From Punica granatum (taxonomy: Eukaryota > Streptophyta > Magnoliopsida > Myrtales > Lythraceae), in assembly GCF_007655135.1 (NCBI RefSeq), contig NC_045128.1, positions 25,824,811-25,888,810 on the forward strand: DNA of 64,000 nt, given 5' to 3'. This document shows positions 1 through 15,200 of this stretch, one piece after another. The position numbers and the translations under genes were made by a program. The first letter of the stretch is position 1. Each line of letters begins with the position of its first letter. The notes beneath the pieces were generated by a model. The model was given only the letters and a program-made list of their open reading frames with translations. It ran no database searches and had not been told where the DNA came from.

Positions 1-3000
1 GAATAGTATTCGGTGGGCAGTTGTCCGGCTGATAATCTAAACTGGGGGGTGCAGAGAATGGATTGCAGACGCTGAAGAAATTCTGATTCGGAGTTCCTTG
101 TAGGAGTGATATATTAGCATTAACCTGAGGATCTCGAAATTTTAGTGTCTTCACAAACATCATGAAGGATGAGAATAAGTCGTATGTTCTATACGTAACA
201 CTTTGTGGTAAGAGCATTAGATCGATACCTCATTGACAAGGTCATAGATGCCTGCACTAACATCAGACAAGACAGATTTCGCGGAGAGCAATTCATCACA
301 GGGAAGGATTGTGCTCAGGCTGTTGTTGTTCGGATTCCTCTGGAAGTTATCGAGAGCCGTGCACGTGTCACTTGAGAACCTGCATTATATGAACGTGAAA
401 ATTTCAGGTAACATAGTCGAGATCTTCACTGACAAAGAGACCAAAAAGATTTCGACAAAAATGAAAAGACAGTCAAAGTTGAGGATTATTGTGCCCTGTT
501 AAAGAGGACAACTAATCTCAACTTGTCCTTTCATTCTAATCAGACATCATTAATCTCGTGGTGCTGTTCCTGGCATCAGCTTGTTATAAATCATAATGTT
601 TGTTGGTGAATTTGTTGATGTAAATGGTTTCGAAGCATTACTTGTCTAAGAAGAAGTACATCCCGAAGAGGAGCCAGCACATGAATGTCAAGAGCCAGCA
701 CAGTGTGATAAGCCTGCAAGAAAAAAAAATGTCTCAAATTTAAACGGAACCACGTATGCTTCGGTTTGGGAACCTCAACTCAAGAATGCTATGAGCTCCA
801 GTTCTCGGGAAAGATTATGTTACGTACCAGTACAGTGGCTGCCGTAACTTCAGGAATCCGGTGACTGAGGAAAAACAAAAAGAGAGGATTATTAATTAAT
901 AACTTAAGGTGATCAACCTCAGTTTGCACTTCTTATTAGCAGTACAATAAGCAGGTATGATAGTTTAAATTGAATTATGTCCATTCTGCCGATGTTTTCA
1001 TAATTTGATCAATAGCAGAAGTCATCAATAAGTCGAAAAGTTAAAAATACACAATTTCACAGAATTATAATTTGTATCACTTCCTCTTTATACCCGTTTA
1101 TTCGAGGAAATTGAATGGCACGTTATACTTATAAATTATAATCAATCAGGTTAATAAGGACATGTACCTGATAAAGCTATTACCGCAACCAAGTTGATGG
1201 ATATGGTCACTGAGGTTATTATGTACCTGCAAACAGAACGCAGTCACCAGTGCAACTCAAGAGGAGAATCGAGGATGAAAACAAACTATGATCTCACAAC
1301 GACATGGCATGTTGACATGAATAATCAGAGGCAGTAACTGTGAAGTCTTACACTATCTTTAGGCCTTTATCGATCAATCGCCTATTCTTTGAGGCCTGCC
1401 TTTCAATGTCAGCAGCCTCGGAATCGAGTCTCTGGGAAGTAGACCCAAGGAAACCCGAAGCGCTATCAGCTGAGGCGGTAACTGAGATTTCCGTGGTTCC
1501 TTTGGAGGTCTCCAGGGCTGCTTTGATCTGTCTCATGGCTCCTGTGGTGTTGTGTATGGTCTCTGTTGCCTCATTTGCCGTGTCCATTATTATGTCTACT
1601 ACTGTATTCGCCCTCGAGTGGAACTTGGCATTGCCCCCAAGGACCAAACCCACTGCCACACTGATAATTCACATTCGATATCGAGATGATTAGTGTTTGG
1701 TTCAAACATCAGTTAAAAAGAGCGTCACTTTGAAGACCAGCAGTGACCAGTTGTGCAGGATTAAACCGGCTCTACCAAGCACACTGCAGGACTAATAAGG
1801 TCTCGTTATTTGCTATATGGTGCAAATTTGATGGCCATGTGCCTAGCCCTACGGGCACAGTTTTTCCAATCACTAAAACAAAATATCAGGACTAAGAAAT
1901 GCACCTAGTTATAGGCTACTCGTTTATCGAAAAATTACTTTTTATGTGAGCTTTGGGCACATTTAAATACGACTTGGCACGCTCAGTCAACAAAGATGCA
2001 CCCAATAAAAGGCACTGGAAAACCATCCCAACCAGTGGCTGGGTCCGTATCCAACCAGATTTGGTTCACAAGCAGGTGTGCCCACAAGCCTAGAAACAAC
2101 CAGTGCAACAATATTCTAAGATTGGAACTGCAGCCTTTTGGTGTCAGATGTGAGACGGGATTAAAGGATATCGATCACTCAAGCAAGGAGTGTTGCACTA
2201 ACAACCTCCTCGCGTGTTTGTAGAGTATCATGCTAAAGTTTGGTCGGACTTACATCGCCAGGACTGTGAATATGCAAGCAACGAGTACAAGCCATAGGTG
2301 ACAGTGCCGCTGGTGACAGTATGATTTTCGGTCCTGAAGTTTGCTGCTGCTCTTCTTATTTGAAGAATGCCCACACAAGCTGGTTAATGCTATAAATCCC
2401 CCAAATAGTATTCCAAAGAGAAGCCACGACACCCCAATCGCATAACCATAAACTCCAGTAAAAATTGTTGACTGCAACATTCGTGGAAACAATTAATGGT
2501 AAGTACAAGCTCTAGGAGAAAGCTTCGTTCCATGGAAAAAACACACAGTCAATTACAGTACAGAATCCGTATCTATCTACAACGATTCCATCACATGCAT
2601 GATCTTCCAAATGACCTATTCTTATTGTACTGAAGACAAACACCATTCCATGATCAATTTGTGTATAATAAGATTTGGCAGAACAATCTAATTCCTCAAT
2701 CTTCTTTAATGAACAGCTGTTTCCAGATTATATTTTAATGGGTAATATGGTCTCGTGATAACTTACACTCCAATAATGCTTGTTAGTGAGGTTGTAACCT
2801 CCTCTATATTTCTTGAAACTGTCCAATGGATCCACCCTCACTGTGTCATCCGAGTAGCTTATTTGGTCTGAAGCATTACTGGTCTGTAGAAGATGTCTTC
2901 CTGAGAAAGAATTGGCGAATATTATCATGAACGAGTAGGGGTTTCGATGTTATGGTACTTATCCTTGAGCAAAATTCGGATCTCATTAGTAGTACTTTTA

Positions 3001-3319
3001 TATATTCTTTGCCCATACCATACGGTTCAAACAACTAAAAAAAAGGCCACCATCACATTGATTATGCACTGATTATGCCTCTTTTTGTTAGTTATCTGTA
3101 CTACAAGGTTGTATGACGGATCGATGCATGAGATGCCACCCCAAAAATGGGTGATGCGATTTTTTTTGGATGAATAAAGATGGGTGATGTGATACGTGTA
3201 TAAAAAAGCTTACTTGGTACATCCCCTGCAATTGCAGTGAAGTTGGTGACCAGGAAAAGTATCATCATCACCCATAGAAGTGTGGACCGGCCCATTTCCC
3301 TGCCATTTGCAAGGCCCAT
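1..3319 (-). CDS. Plant multi-pass membrane protein of unknown function (partial, 3' end outside window)
   Basis: Nine exons join in frame on the minus strand: 3319-3214, 2900-2767, 2471-2254, 1660-1352, 1226-1168, 864-828, 713-642, 379-229 and 124 to beyond base 1. All introns are GT-AG. About 400 residues are visible. An N-terminal hydrophobic signal (WVMMILFLVTNF) is followed by RRHLLQ and the conserved DPLDSFKKYRGGYNLTNKHYW. Then come four hydrophobic segments (exons 3, 3/4, 5/6 and 6/7) and a Cys-containing region (FSSDTCTALDNF) that is probably extracytoplasmic. The layout matches an uncharacterised plant membrane family (Arabidopsis At2g12400/At2g25270 type, from memory). Two in-frame ATGs, 3319 and 3295, are equally good starts. 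An upstream noncoding exon probably ends at 3795 (donor GTAAGC) and joins an acceptor just before 3334. A TATA-like stretch near 3909-3917 is appropriately placed. The structure is secure; the function is unknown. Confidence 0.85.
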
Positions 3320-3795
3320 TTCCAACCCGAAAACCTGTCCACAATTGTAATCAGAAGAACCATGAGAAGGAAGGAAACTATATCTGCTCAAGACTGAAAC
3401 AGAGCTGTCATTAATTTGTGACCTAATCCATATACGGGCTGTTGTGGTTCAAGTTCAACCCAAACAACTCACCATTACTTACTGCCGAAACGAAAAACCT
3501 CGACCACTGATATAAATAACTTAGAAAAAAGGAAATATGAATAAGTACGAGATATGATGCAGTTGGCAAATTATGCTGTCATGAAATGAAATGAAAATGA
3601 AACCATTCTCTTGACGAATTTCAAGTTCTTTTAGTGAAAAACATTCGAACACATAAGGTAGATAAGAAAACAGACGACAAGTAAACAAACCGGAAAGATC
3701 TTCTTCATAACAAAATGTTTAGTAATGGCAGATTTTGAAATTAGAAAATTGGACTTCAGAAATGAAAGTGAGGATGAAAGTGTGCAACGCTTACA

Positions 3796-3920
3796 CAAGA
3801 TTGAAGATGGTGACTTTCCCCTTTGAGCTACCAATAAGAACTAAAAGGAGATGGAGGGAGTGAAAGTTGTCGTGCTTCCGGGATATGTTTGAAACTTGAA
3901 GATCGATCTTATATATAGTT
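3796..3920 (-). promoter_or_regulatory. Probable core promoter and 5' UTR exon of the membrane-protein gene
   Basis: Read on the minus strand, a TATATATAAG stretch (about 3917-3908) is followed by a purine-rich leader. The leader contains a short upstream ATG (3834) and ends at a good GTAAGC donor after 3795. Splicing to the acceptor just before exon 1 leaves the upstream ATG out of frame with the main protein, so it would be a small uORF. This is inferred from motif spacing only. Confidence 0.4.
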
Positions 3921-5789
3921 GCTTTAAGTAGAAGTAGATCGATCGAGTTGCGCAAATGAGGAATGTGCTAAAGCAGAAGAATCTTCTGAGCTTTGTAAAT
4001 ACCAAAACTAGAGATCAATAGATCCTTCATTTCATGTTTCCTAGGTCTCATTCTCAAACGTGACCAACAAATGGTCTGTACGTTTGCCCACAAACAATAT
4101 GACAAAACTGAGGTCGTCCCGCGTACGTACAACAATTGGGATAGAGATGATTAGGGTTTTCCATAACATTATTGTCTTTCATGTTGGTGTCGTGCAAGGT
4201 GTAATTTTCTCACGCAGCAAAATTCCAGCACCAATGGGGCAATCTACGATCGTATTCGTCTTTCCCCCAAAAAAAGAAGAAAAGAAAACTGAGTTTTCGT
4301 CACGATGCAGCTGATAGCACGGCACGGAATGAGAGGAAACGACACGACACAACAAGAAGCAACATAAACATGAAAATGACGAGCACAGGTTGCGTGAACA
4401 AAAAAACAAGATGATTACCGGAGGTATTGTTCAGACAAAAGAAAACTTTCCGATCAAGACCCGACTCGCAGCTCTTATTCTCCAGGGGTATTTCGACGGT
4501 CACTCTCCCAGAACGCCCGCGCAAGTTTCTCTCTGGTGCGTATCAGCTCGTCAGATGGAACAAAATATCCATACAACTAATCTTGAAATTCCAAGCTTCT
4601 CGAGTTCTCAGCAACTCTTCACGTATCGATTTCTGATCATGTATGTGAAGCTTATCAATTCCAAAGCAAAGTCGACTTGTCCTAAACTCGTTTTGGTCTC
4701 AGAACCAGAGGGGACTAATGATGTGTGTATATATATATATACACAAGGAAACTTAATCAAGAAAACGAATTGCTTTTCAATTTCGAAGCTGATGCCGACT
4801 CCTTTACTTGTTATAAGGACAAATCCAAGTCAAGAACCTCAACTGAAACAATTTCATCCCACTGTTCCAAGTCCTCCAAATCAATTTTTATATATAAGAA
4901 ATTTCTAAAGCCTCCACTTTACGGGGGGAAAGGAATGAGTTATGTGCATACGTAAACAATATATATATATATATATATCTGGTAATGCTTCAGGACCAAC
5001 AAAACCTACCCCGTCAAACGCTTCTTTAATGCTCCTTCTAGAGAGAGAGAGAGATCACTCAACTTTTAATTCTTATTGGCTTAATCAGTAAGTATTTATG
5101 ACATGCAAAAACAATTCTTTGTATGGGCCGATTCAGGATTTGGATTGGGGCCATTTACCAAAAGAAGAAAAAAAAAGAAAAAAAGAAAAAGAGATTGGGA
5201 GGCAGGGTCTTTAGGGAAACGTATACGAATGTGAATAGTAGTAATTTTCATGAAAAATTGTAAAATAATATATGAATTTCCTTAGCATGTTAAAGTTTTA
5301 GGGGAGGCGACTATTTTCCCTCGTCAGCCTAACTCTAGGACTAATCGGGTGGAAGTGTGTATAAGTCATGCAAATGGGGTTAGTGTGGATGGGTTTGGTT
5401 ATGAAATGCAATATTATTTTATTCCAAACTGAATTTGGATGATTTTGGTCAAAAATCAACCAACCCATTCCAAAGTCTGGACTGCTGACCTCTCCAGTCC
5501 AATGTTATCTACAGTCGGCTGATCCAATGACATAAATTTTTAAATTTCTATGAAAATTTACATATCGTTAGTTGTTTTCTTATGAAATTATGTATATTGG
5601 TTCCCTTGATTCGAAAATTTTACCTTCTTATTTGGTCCCTTAAGGTAAAACAAAGAGTTACTTTTTGTTTGACGAAGAATTTCACCTTGTTCCAAATTGG
5701 AACTTCCATATATAAGTCGATTCTACAAAACATTCACCACCAGTGCGTGTGAGGTCGAATTCGATCGATTGCTTATATACATGCGGATA

Positions 5790-5827
<38 letters not shown>

Positions 5828-8800
5828 CACACACAGAGTCCGGCCAAATTTAGAAAATTTATGAGGGGCAAAAAAAGACACGGTTATTCTTTTTATTGTT
5901 GTTGTCAAAGGACATGGGGAGGAAAAATAGGACAAGTCAAAATGATACAGCAGATGCAATTTCAACTGTTTGACATGGAATAAAAGTTCAATTTACGCTC
6001 GCCAACCTTCATATGAATACATAATAGACATGAAGCCCAGAGTAGAACGTGACATAATTTCTTCTTCTTCTTCTTTAATTTGGTTCAATTTCGTTATATA
6101 AGTAGTTGTGAAATGAATCATTTTCCCTTTTTGTCAACTTTATTATATAATATATGCTTGTTTTAAACTATTAATAATCATAAATTAAAATCAATAAAAC
6201 TGTATTATATTATATATATTTGACTGATGTTAATTGAATTTTACCAATAAAGAAAGTCAATAACTATCATAAAGATCGTATGCACAAACATAAATTATCA
6301 AAAGAAGTATATATTTATATTAGCATATTTATATCATATATCTAAAGATATATATTAATGTACATGTATTTTAATATTAATATTAAAGTAATTAGATATT
6401 AATTTAATCTTAAATCTTAAAAAAATAAAGATTATTGAATTTTATGTAAATAGTAAAATCTTCTCCAAAAATTTCAAAAATATTATGTTATTATATCAAT
6501 ATCATGAGAAAAAAAATATTCCCTAAGTTTGAAAATTTCAAAAAAAAATGAATTCTCAAGTATGATGTTGATGTAAGTTCCAGTATTTGAAAATTAAAAA
6601 AATATTAAATTTTATTCGGATCTTCTAATAAAATATATTTTAATATAAATTTTTTAAAAATTATTAATTTTTTCTTGATAAATTTTATGGTGAAAATTTC
6701 GTTCAGTGATTCATGCATCTCAAGGCCATTTGACTAAGCCGCTATGTCTTCGCTTTATTAGATATAGATGTAGATATATATATATATATAAATACGTACT
6801 TGAAAATATTGGGAATGCAATTATACAATAAATAAAAATAGGACAAATTGAATTCAAATAATCGTGAAATTTGTCTATCTAAATCTCCAAATATTAGTGT
6901 AGGGCAGAGCTCGTCTCGTTCTCCACTGCATAGCAAAGCTAGAGGTCACAAAATCGATCCAAACCTACTACAAAAACCTTCGAAGGCAACCTCTCACGAG
7001 TATTTTAAAAGATTTAATATCATCTTTTTTTTCGCTGAATAGATTTAATATCATCTTGCGTCCCTCTGTATTTTCATCAACTTTGTTGCATGACGGTGAC
7101 TGGGTGGCGAACGGAGAATGATGTGATTAGCCACGTCATCAAAATATCAAATAATTAGGGGTAAAAATGGAGATCCTCGGTGAAGATATACATTGAGCCC
7201 AACTTCCTAGAAATAGAAAACTTATATAGAGTCCGACGAAAAAAAAATAAAAAGACAACTTATATAGAGGCGTTTCAGGAGTAAGGTTCACAAAAGAGAA
7301 TGTTGTCGAAAAAAAAAATGAAAATCGAAGATGCATATAAACACGTTAATTAACTAATTACTCCAAAAAGATATGTCATAGCACAATTTTTATTTTTATG
7401 TCAATTTTATCATAATATTTTAAAATTACATATAGCACAAAATTTAGGGTATAGTCTCAATTATGGTATGCATTAAATTTTTCATGAAAATTAAACGGAA
7501 GGTCAATGTGAGGCACATGTGAATGAATAGTGGGCTCAAACTCTTATCACATGCAGAATAACTCATATTCCAACCCGCCCGGTACCCTTTTACGAAAAAT
7601 TTGATGTTGTGCATAATTGACACTACACTCTAAATTATGAGCTATATAGTGTAATTTTAAAAGGTTGTGATAAGATTAATATAAAAGTAAATGTTTTGCT
7701 ATGATTGACAGTACACTCTAAACGATGTTATATATATTGTGTTTTAAAAAACTGTGATAAAATTGATACAAAAATAAAATGTCGTACTATGCATATATTC
7801 TTTCTATGAAAATTTATAGATTTTATTTTTTATTTTCAGTAAAATTATTTATACGCGCCCCTAATTCAACAAAATTATGTTCCCTTTTGCCCATCCTAAA
7901 GACTGTCCCCGTCGATCTTGGGTCCGTCCCTTGGATTATTAGTGGTACTTCCTATACATAACCCAATTAATAAAACTCATACAATATACATACATCTTCT
8001 TATAATACATTGAAATTCAAAAACAAAATCTGAAAATTGAACTTTAAAAAATTCTTCCACATTTTACGAAGTCTTGCCTTTTGATTTGCAATAGATAGGC
8101 AATTCTTGCTGGCACCATAATGTTGATTTATTTTCCCATTTTGAAATTCGAATAAGGAATTAATCAACTCAAATATATTATTAGAAAATAATTAATAATA
8201 AAAATTATTAAATAAACAAATTTTACAATAAAATATTTTTGAAACCAAAAAGTTTTTAAATTCAAGATCTATCATAAAATTGAATAATTTAAAAAACCTA
8301 GATTTAATTATTAAATAATATTATAAATTTATAAAATAAAATTATGAGAAAATTCTATTGGATAATGCGAGTATTCTGAGACGAACGGGCCATACCCACC
8401 TCAGTTCCGTTTTAAAAAAATTACTAATTAGATAAGTACGTCTAAAGGAAACAAAAATATATTATTAGGGACATAGACTTTCGATTGCCACACCTTAAAT
8501 ATGTGGGAGCGTATAAAATACTAATATAAATACAAATATATAATTCTTGAGGTCCTTATATATATAAAAAAAAAAAAATTCTTAGGTCTTTCGCATAAAT
8601 CCTTTCCGATGTAATTTTTGTGCTTGATTATAACAAAAAAATGACTGTGATTTGTATAGAAGGGATTGAGATTGAGCCCCATAAATTCTCGAAAATTAAT
8701 TAATGGAATAAGTAAAAAATCAACATAAAATAAGAGATCCAATAAAAACGATCGCTCAACTTTGAGCTTTCTAAATAATTTTAATGTTAATCCTTCTAGT

Positions 8801-9560
8801 TCAACTGGATTTAATTAGTGCCCTAACTTAAGGACAAAAAATTATCTGATTGTTCTTCCCTATCATACGAAACTTTTGTTCAGTCTCTTCTCCCATTATC
8901 AAATAACTTGGGCTTGGAGCCTCGGTACAACCAGTTGCAACGACTTCCATGGACTTGGCGACTCGCTCGGGAACCCTATATCAAACCTAAAGGAAGCCTT
9001 GATTTAGGCTTGTCTGGTGACATTGAGGAGCCAAATACATTAATTTATTGAAAAGATAGAAAATTTGGTTTCTTAGGGACTTTAGTGTAACAAATTAAAG
9101 TATGTGGACAGAAAGACTATCAGAAATAAAAAGACAAAAAAGTCCAAACTAGAGGGTCCAATTCTATCATGTATATAAAGACCAAAATAAAAAGGATGGA
9201 ATTCAGTAAAGAAAGATTTTTGCTTTTTTCTTTTTTCTTTTTTTTAAATTTGCTCATGAAGAAAAGGGTAAAAGACAATAGACCTCGTTAAGTAACCTGG
9301 AGACACCACAAGGATATTGTCTGGATTAAGGAACCCACTCGAGCTCTTGCACCAGCTGAGCCGCCATCACTTTGGTCCGTACCCGTGTCGAAGTTTTTCT
9401 ATTACTTCTCAGGATAATTCGTAATGCTATATATATCATTATATCAACTTTTTATAATATGAATCCTGCTACAGAAAACTTATACCACAAGCATGTTAAA
9501 GCCATGCATCATCTGTTCTTCTAAGGATAACCCTTACCTGATCCGCTGCCATAATTAGTA
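3921..9560. other. AT-rich intergenic DNA, no supported gene
   Basis: About 5.6 kb between the membrane-protein gene and the 3' side of the DUF3755-type gene. It contains poly-A/T runs and TA microsatellites (4962-4978, about 5797-5821, 6774-6789). Open frames are short, lack homology I recognise and sit in low-complexity sequence. No tRNA, transposase or conserved domain was seen. Confidence 0.6.
5797..5821. repeat. (TA)n microsatellite
   Basis: About 12 consecutive TA units in intergenic DNA. Confidence 0.9.
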
Positions 9561-10680
9561 AATGATAAGTCAGCACAAAAACGTCAATTCTCAATGCTTC
9601 GGCCACTATTCTATCATTATCACTATATACTCCCTCCTCCCCGAGAGGAAAGGCTACCTCTGTTCTCTTCCTGCATGTGGTCCGGACCAGTCTCTATCGG
9701 GACCAAGCATGGCTTCTTATGGCCAAGGCCGGCCACAACACAAGGCATCGGCCTCCTCTGGCCGAGTTAAACCTGTGCACAATCCTCCCTGCCCATCAAT
9801 TGGCTTGCGGCTCTGAGTTAGGAATTGTAAAGGTGAAGATTTTGTTCTAACTTTTGCTCCCAAAAGCAGAAAGTAGAAATTCGAATGAGCAGAATTTCTT
9901 GAACAAGCGAAAAGAGCCGATTCCAATAAATTATCTTCTCCATTATTGTCGGCTGTCAAGTGGATAAAAAAGAAAACCGAAAAAACCAAAAAAGCATCTC
10001 CTCCTGTAAGACAGCGCATGCGAATTGACCAGCAATAGCCAAAAGCCTCTGATTTCACCCAAAGAACAAAAGGGAGAACGTTTCACACTGCCAAGCAAAC
10101 AACTTTTCCGGCCACTCCTGATAATAATAGCCAACAACAACAGGGGATTTTCCGACTGGCAATCAATACATTTTCTTTAATTGGAACATCCCAAGGTCAA
10201 AATCGTCATAGACGCAGACCACTAATGATACAAGAGGCAGCATTCGACTTACAAGTGCCGGGGCATTTGACCCAAATGACCCTACAATATTGAAATGTGT
10301 GCGACTGTGCATTCTTCGAATGCTAAGACCTACTAGCAAATATTACGCCAAAAGTACGAATATTGCAGATTATTAACACCGATTCCTATCTCTAACCACA
10401 TAAAAGATGCAATTTCACCACCTACAAACACAAATGCCTACCTCTTGATACAATCCAAGCATGAAAGCTACCAACCCCGCATACCAAAGACTAAAGCCCA
10501 TCATCAGCATTACCCCGGCAACCGACTTGTTAAAAAGTCGCCCATGAACAGGTTCTAGGATTTGATTAAGTGAATCGCTGTTGGGATGACAAAGTTACTG
10601 AAGGAGGTGGGATCACAAATAAGTTGGGTGCACTATGCTTATAGCTTGAAAAGGCATCCCGACAGGTGAGAGGTGAATGC
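9561..10680. other. Region 3' of the DUF3755-type gene
   Basis: Contains the probable 3' UTR of the minus-strand gene and a short GC-richer patch (9640-9815) with GGCCAAGGCCGGCC and CCTCTGGCC motifs. Open frames in the patch overlap on both strands and lack a recognisable domain. Nothing else was identified. Confidence 0.4.
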
Positions 10681-12259
10681 TCATGACTGCATTGGAAGAG
10701 TCGTCCGAGGAAGGATTGTGTTGGCAAGCTCTTCATTCACCTTTACAGGGAGTGGCGGCATCTGCTTCATTATCTCTGGCTGGTCGCTTAGACTGAAGAA
10801 AAAGGACACTCTTAGTGCAAAAGTAAGACCTAAAGAAGGATCCTACATAAAATTTGCTTCAAGTGAACTGATTTACTACCCATGGATCAGTTGCAAAAGA
10901 CATTAGACCCAAAACCACCAAAAGGATTAATAAAGGCCTAGGAACAATTCTTATATGTTTGCTGCAAAATGTTTGCAGCCTCTTTTGTTTTTTCGTCTAG
11001 ATGGTAGGAGTTGATGTAAATTCAGTTTTGATCAGACTTCGTATATTTGTTGATAATGAATTTGCACTTTTCAGGGGAAAAAAAAAAACAAAGGCCTACA
11101 GACAACTCTATGCCATAACATATATTAGCCCTCAGTTAAATGCTCAGATTGCTTCCCACTGTCACATTAAATTCTCAATTTAGATATCGTATCTGAGAGT
11201 CTTCATTTTAAGGGTCGTCAAATTGAAAAGTGCAATAAGTTGAGTAAGCACCAAAACGAGATACTTTAACAAATGCAGCAACTTACTCGTTCATAATCTT
11301 CAGTATGTTGTCACGAGTTTGGCAAAAGAGATTGATGTTCTCCTGAATCTGAAAAATGACAGAAACCAAGCAAATTACATTGAAACAGATATTAGACAAT
11401 CATGTGCAAATATAAATGTTACATGAAAATTATTACGTTGGTATAATTAGTTGAATGATCTTATTTTGCTCTTCAAGAAATAAAAAAGATTGGATTGCCA
11501 CTAAACAAGATATATGCAAGTCATATGCAATTTGACAGTATGCATCATCCCATTGCCAGATATTTCTCTGCAATGTAAACTATGGAAAGCAATTAGAATT
11601 ACAGTCCCAAACGTATGCTAACTACGGTTAACATCCCAAACATTCATTTTTTATTCTCTAGTCAATTTTCTCCTTGGTGATTTCTATAACTTCTATATCA
11701 ATCATACGATTCATCTTTCAGTTATCTTCGCTGGTGTTGTTTTAAACTCTACCATGTAGCAACTCACCATAACGTAGATATTACATATTGGTTTTAAATT
11801 TGATTTCAAAAAATACAAAAAAGTTCAAAAATTTCAAACATCCTCAGATGCATAGGCAGGGCCGGCTTCACCGAGCTAGGTCAAGGCTGACCAGCCTTCA
11901 GCTGAGATCACCCGTGCCTCAGTCTAGGCATGCACCCTCAACTCAATTCTGGCTGCCAAGGCCTTCATTTACTGCGGCAATGTATATTCATTCATCCTGA
12001 CACTCCAATTTCCACAGGAAAATTCTCATGCCGTGTCCAGCTCCAGAAAGGCTCCGCTAGAAAAAGTAACTCTTAATAAAATAATCTTAACCTACCAAAA
12101 GCCCCCCAAAAATTGGGGCATTGTTGCAAAATGAGAGCAATGCGTGAGAACCCACTGCCCACATCCTTCACTCGAACCCCACCCTGTCAGTGACGGTCTT
12201 CTTCTCCTTTTTTTTTTTTTAGTTTTTTTAACTTTGGTTTTCGAGAGGCTTAGTGTTTC

Positions 12260-12295
<36 letters not shown>

Positions 12296-15200
12296 GTATA
12301 TTCCAACTTTCTGTTCAATACTTAAGTAGTAAGGTGGATCCATGTCGCACAATAAAATGACGAAAACAAAAATGATACAGGAGATGGCAGTAGGAGTAAC
12401 AGAAAATTTTAGAGATCATTTATGAAGAAAATGAAAAGTCTTCGGATGGAAACAAAGAGGAGCTAGAGCATTGCTACTAAATTGCACTTATCCCAAGGCA
12501 ATCAAAGCAATTTGAAAGGCAAAAAACTTATGCAGACGGTAAGAGGGGTGCACTGGAAAATTCTCTTCTAGAATTATATCATCAGATAATAGAACAACCC
12601 TGATTTCCCATGAATGGAAATAAATTAACTCAAGATATAGAGGGGTAAATCAAGTTGCCTCTGACAACAGACCTGCAGCCTGAACTTTCACTCTTGTTCC
12701 CATTAATGAAGGTTAGCATTTTTCGAAATAATTCTCCAGTTCCGCAAAAGATATAACCCATCAAATAATAATATTAGCATTCATTAATTACATAACATAA
12801 AAGGAAAGAGTTTTTCTTATGCCCTTTTTTCTTTTGGTTTTTAGGGGTTGGCCTGAAATAGAGAAAGAGCTAAATACATGAAGTGTTAAAAAAAAATCAA
12901 TAAACGGGATACTTATTAAAGCAGAACAATTTATCTGTAAATGCAGGATTTCATTTGATACATAAAAATATTTTCATATTTATATAAAATGGAAGCAAAA
13001 AGTAGAAAAGCTTCACCTGGAAAGCTGCTAGATTTGCTGAAATTTGGTTGAACGCTTGTGCATTTTGCTCAAGCAGCTCCCCTGTAGGACCACCAATTGC
13101 TGGCAACAGTATAAATCTTGTGTAAAATTTTTGGAAATAAGAATGAACTAGCAATTACCAATAGAAGGTGAGGCAGACATACTTTAAAAACAAAAGAGCT
13201 CACACTTTCAAGAAAATATGCCTGACATATTTGATTTGTTTGGAATTATATATTTCCCCTGATCCAACAGAGCACCCTCACACAAACCACTAATAATTGC
13301 GCTCAACTCAATACTTAATGACCAAGTAATTCAACAGGATAGAGTTTTGTTTGCTTTATTTCGTCCACAATAATAAAATGTGCCACATTATGAAATCATT
13401 TTTTCCTTTTTTTATGCCTAGTAAGTGGTGCTCCTTTATTGATATACTCAGAAACAAAACAGAGTACATCTGTCTACAAAAAAAGGAACAATGAAATCGA
13501 TTTTGACAGTGAGCGAGTGAACAAACTGAAAAGCATGCCTCTTTTAAAATACGTTACGTGCATATATATTACCACAAAAAAAGGCATAAAATCATATAGG
13601 ATAGTACATTGTACAACCTTTATATGAAATGCCATCATCATTGTCCATAGGAATCATCGGTGGTGCATAGGCAGGAACATTTGGACGTGCAGCAAATGGT
13701 GTTGACTTCGCTGAAGAATCGTTTACCCTTTCCTGAAAGATGAAGTCATATTTAAGTCAAGAAAGAACTTAATACTTCGCTAATAAACAAAAATGGAAGA
13801 AGCACCTAAAATAATCTCATTTCTAGATACAGGTTCCAAATATGCTGTGCTTTCCTAAACGCTTTTTCAACATAGGAATCAACTCGCAAAGTTAGATTTC
13901 AAAAAAACTTCATTACAGAATCAGAGTTGTTAAATACATACTGGCATTTCAGCCCAATAACAGAATTAAGCATAAGGCATCTAATGATTGCATCTGATGA
14001 TCCTAAAATAACAGTAGAAACTTTTACAAACCCATTAATGGATATATTTGTCTAAAAATAACATGATTATTTGAATATGCTAAATCTGATAAGAAAAGCA
14101 ACAAGTTATAGTAATGGAGTATATAGATGATGAGACGGTACAATAATTGGACATTAAAGTAAATAATACCTTCTTCTCTTTGCTTTTCCTTAAACTGTGT
14201 TCCTCTTTCCTCCTCTTGCTGTTTTCCTTTTTCTGTAAAAGGTGAATCACATCTCATATGAAGCAAAATATATGCACACAGTATTATAATGAGAAGTCCT
14301 TATAATTTCTGAGCTTTTAATGCTTGTTCTAACTCTCTAATGCCTCAATGATCTCTCAAGGGGGGAAAAAGAAAAAAGAATATAAATACAGATGGCAGCA
14401 ATAGATGAAAGCAACTATTTGATGATGACCAAATAAGGGTCTAGAAGTTACCAAAATAAGTAATATCAACGCTTACCGTCATCCATCGGACACGCAATGC
14501 CACATCCCTAACTGTTTTATTCTTTAGCTGCATAGCTATCTTTGCATAGCGAATTATATTAGATTCTGAGGCAAATCTGCAAGGTGACAAAATTTGCATT
14601 AATTATGGCCGAGGTATCCTAAGAAAAGCATGAAAAGGCCAATCACCTCAGCTTGATTTTACCAACAAACTGAGTGACAAGAAAGAGGCTTGAAGAAATA
14701 ACATGTCATCACTTGGTATCACATTATGTTCCATATCCAAGGGCATAAGAATAATATAGCCATTGGATCCAGAGCTTTAGCTTTATTACGTTTCCTACTT
14801 TCTCTAAACTCACTACAAGAGGAAGTAAAATAGATTTCCAAGCACCTAAATTTGCTCAAGAAGATTCCCAGCAGGCAATTCAAAAATCAGTAAGGAGATG
14901 CATGGATTTTAATCTGACATAATGAGCCTTTTGACAAGTCAAAAAATAAAAAATGGAAGAACACATATCTGAAACTACTTTCCTAAGATTAATCACGGAG
15001 GAGTCACTAATGCTTCTCTGCAAACAGAGTTCAGCATATGAATTATTTCCATCCAGGCATAAGAAGGAAGAGCAACCCCGCACGTCTATGTGAGAGTTTG
15101 CTTGATCTGTATGATATTCAAACCCACTGTCTCTAAACTGAGGCCATTTCACCAAGCAAAACTGGGATTAGCAGCTATATGATGAAACGGTCATCCCAAT

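Noticed and set aside
4390..4908. 172-residue plus-strand frame
   Set aside because: No start context, no recognised domain, crosses a TATA microsatellite and an AT-rich region with low coding bias.
9717..10140. Two overlapping minus-strand frames with Cys/Leu-rich sequence
   Set aside because: They lie 3' of the DUF3755-type gene, have no homology I recognise, overlap each other in different frames and lack splice or start support.
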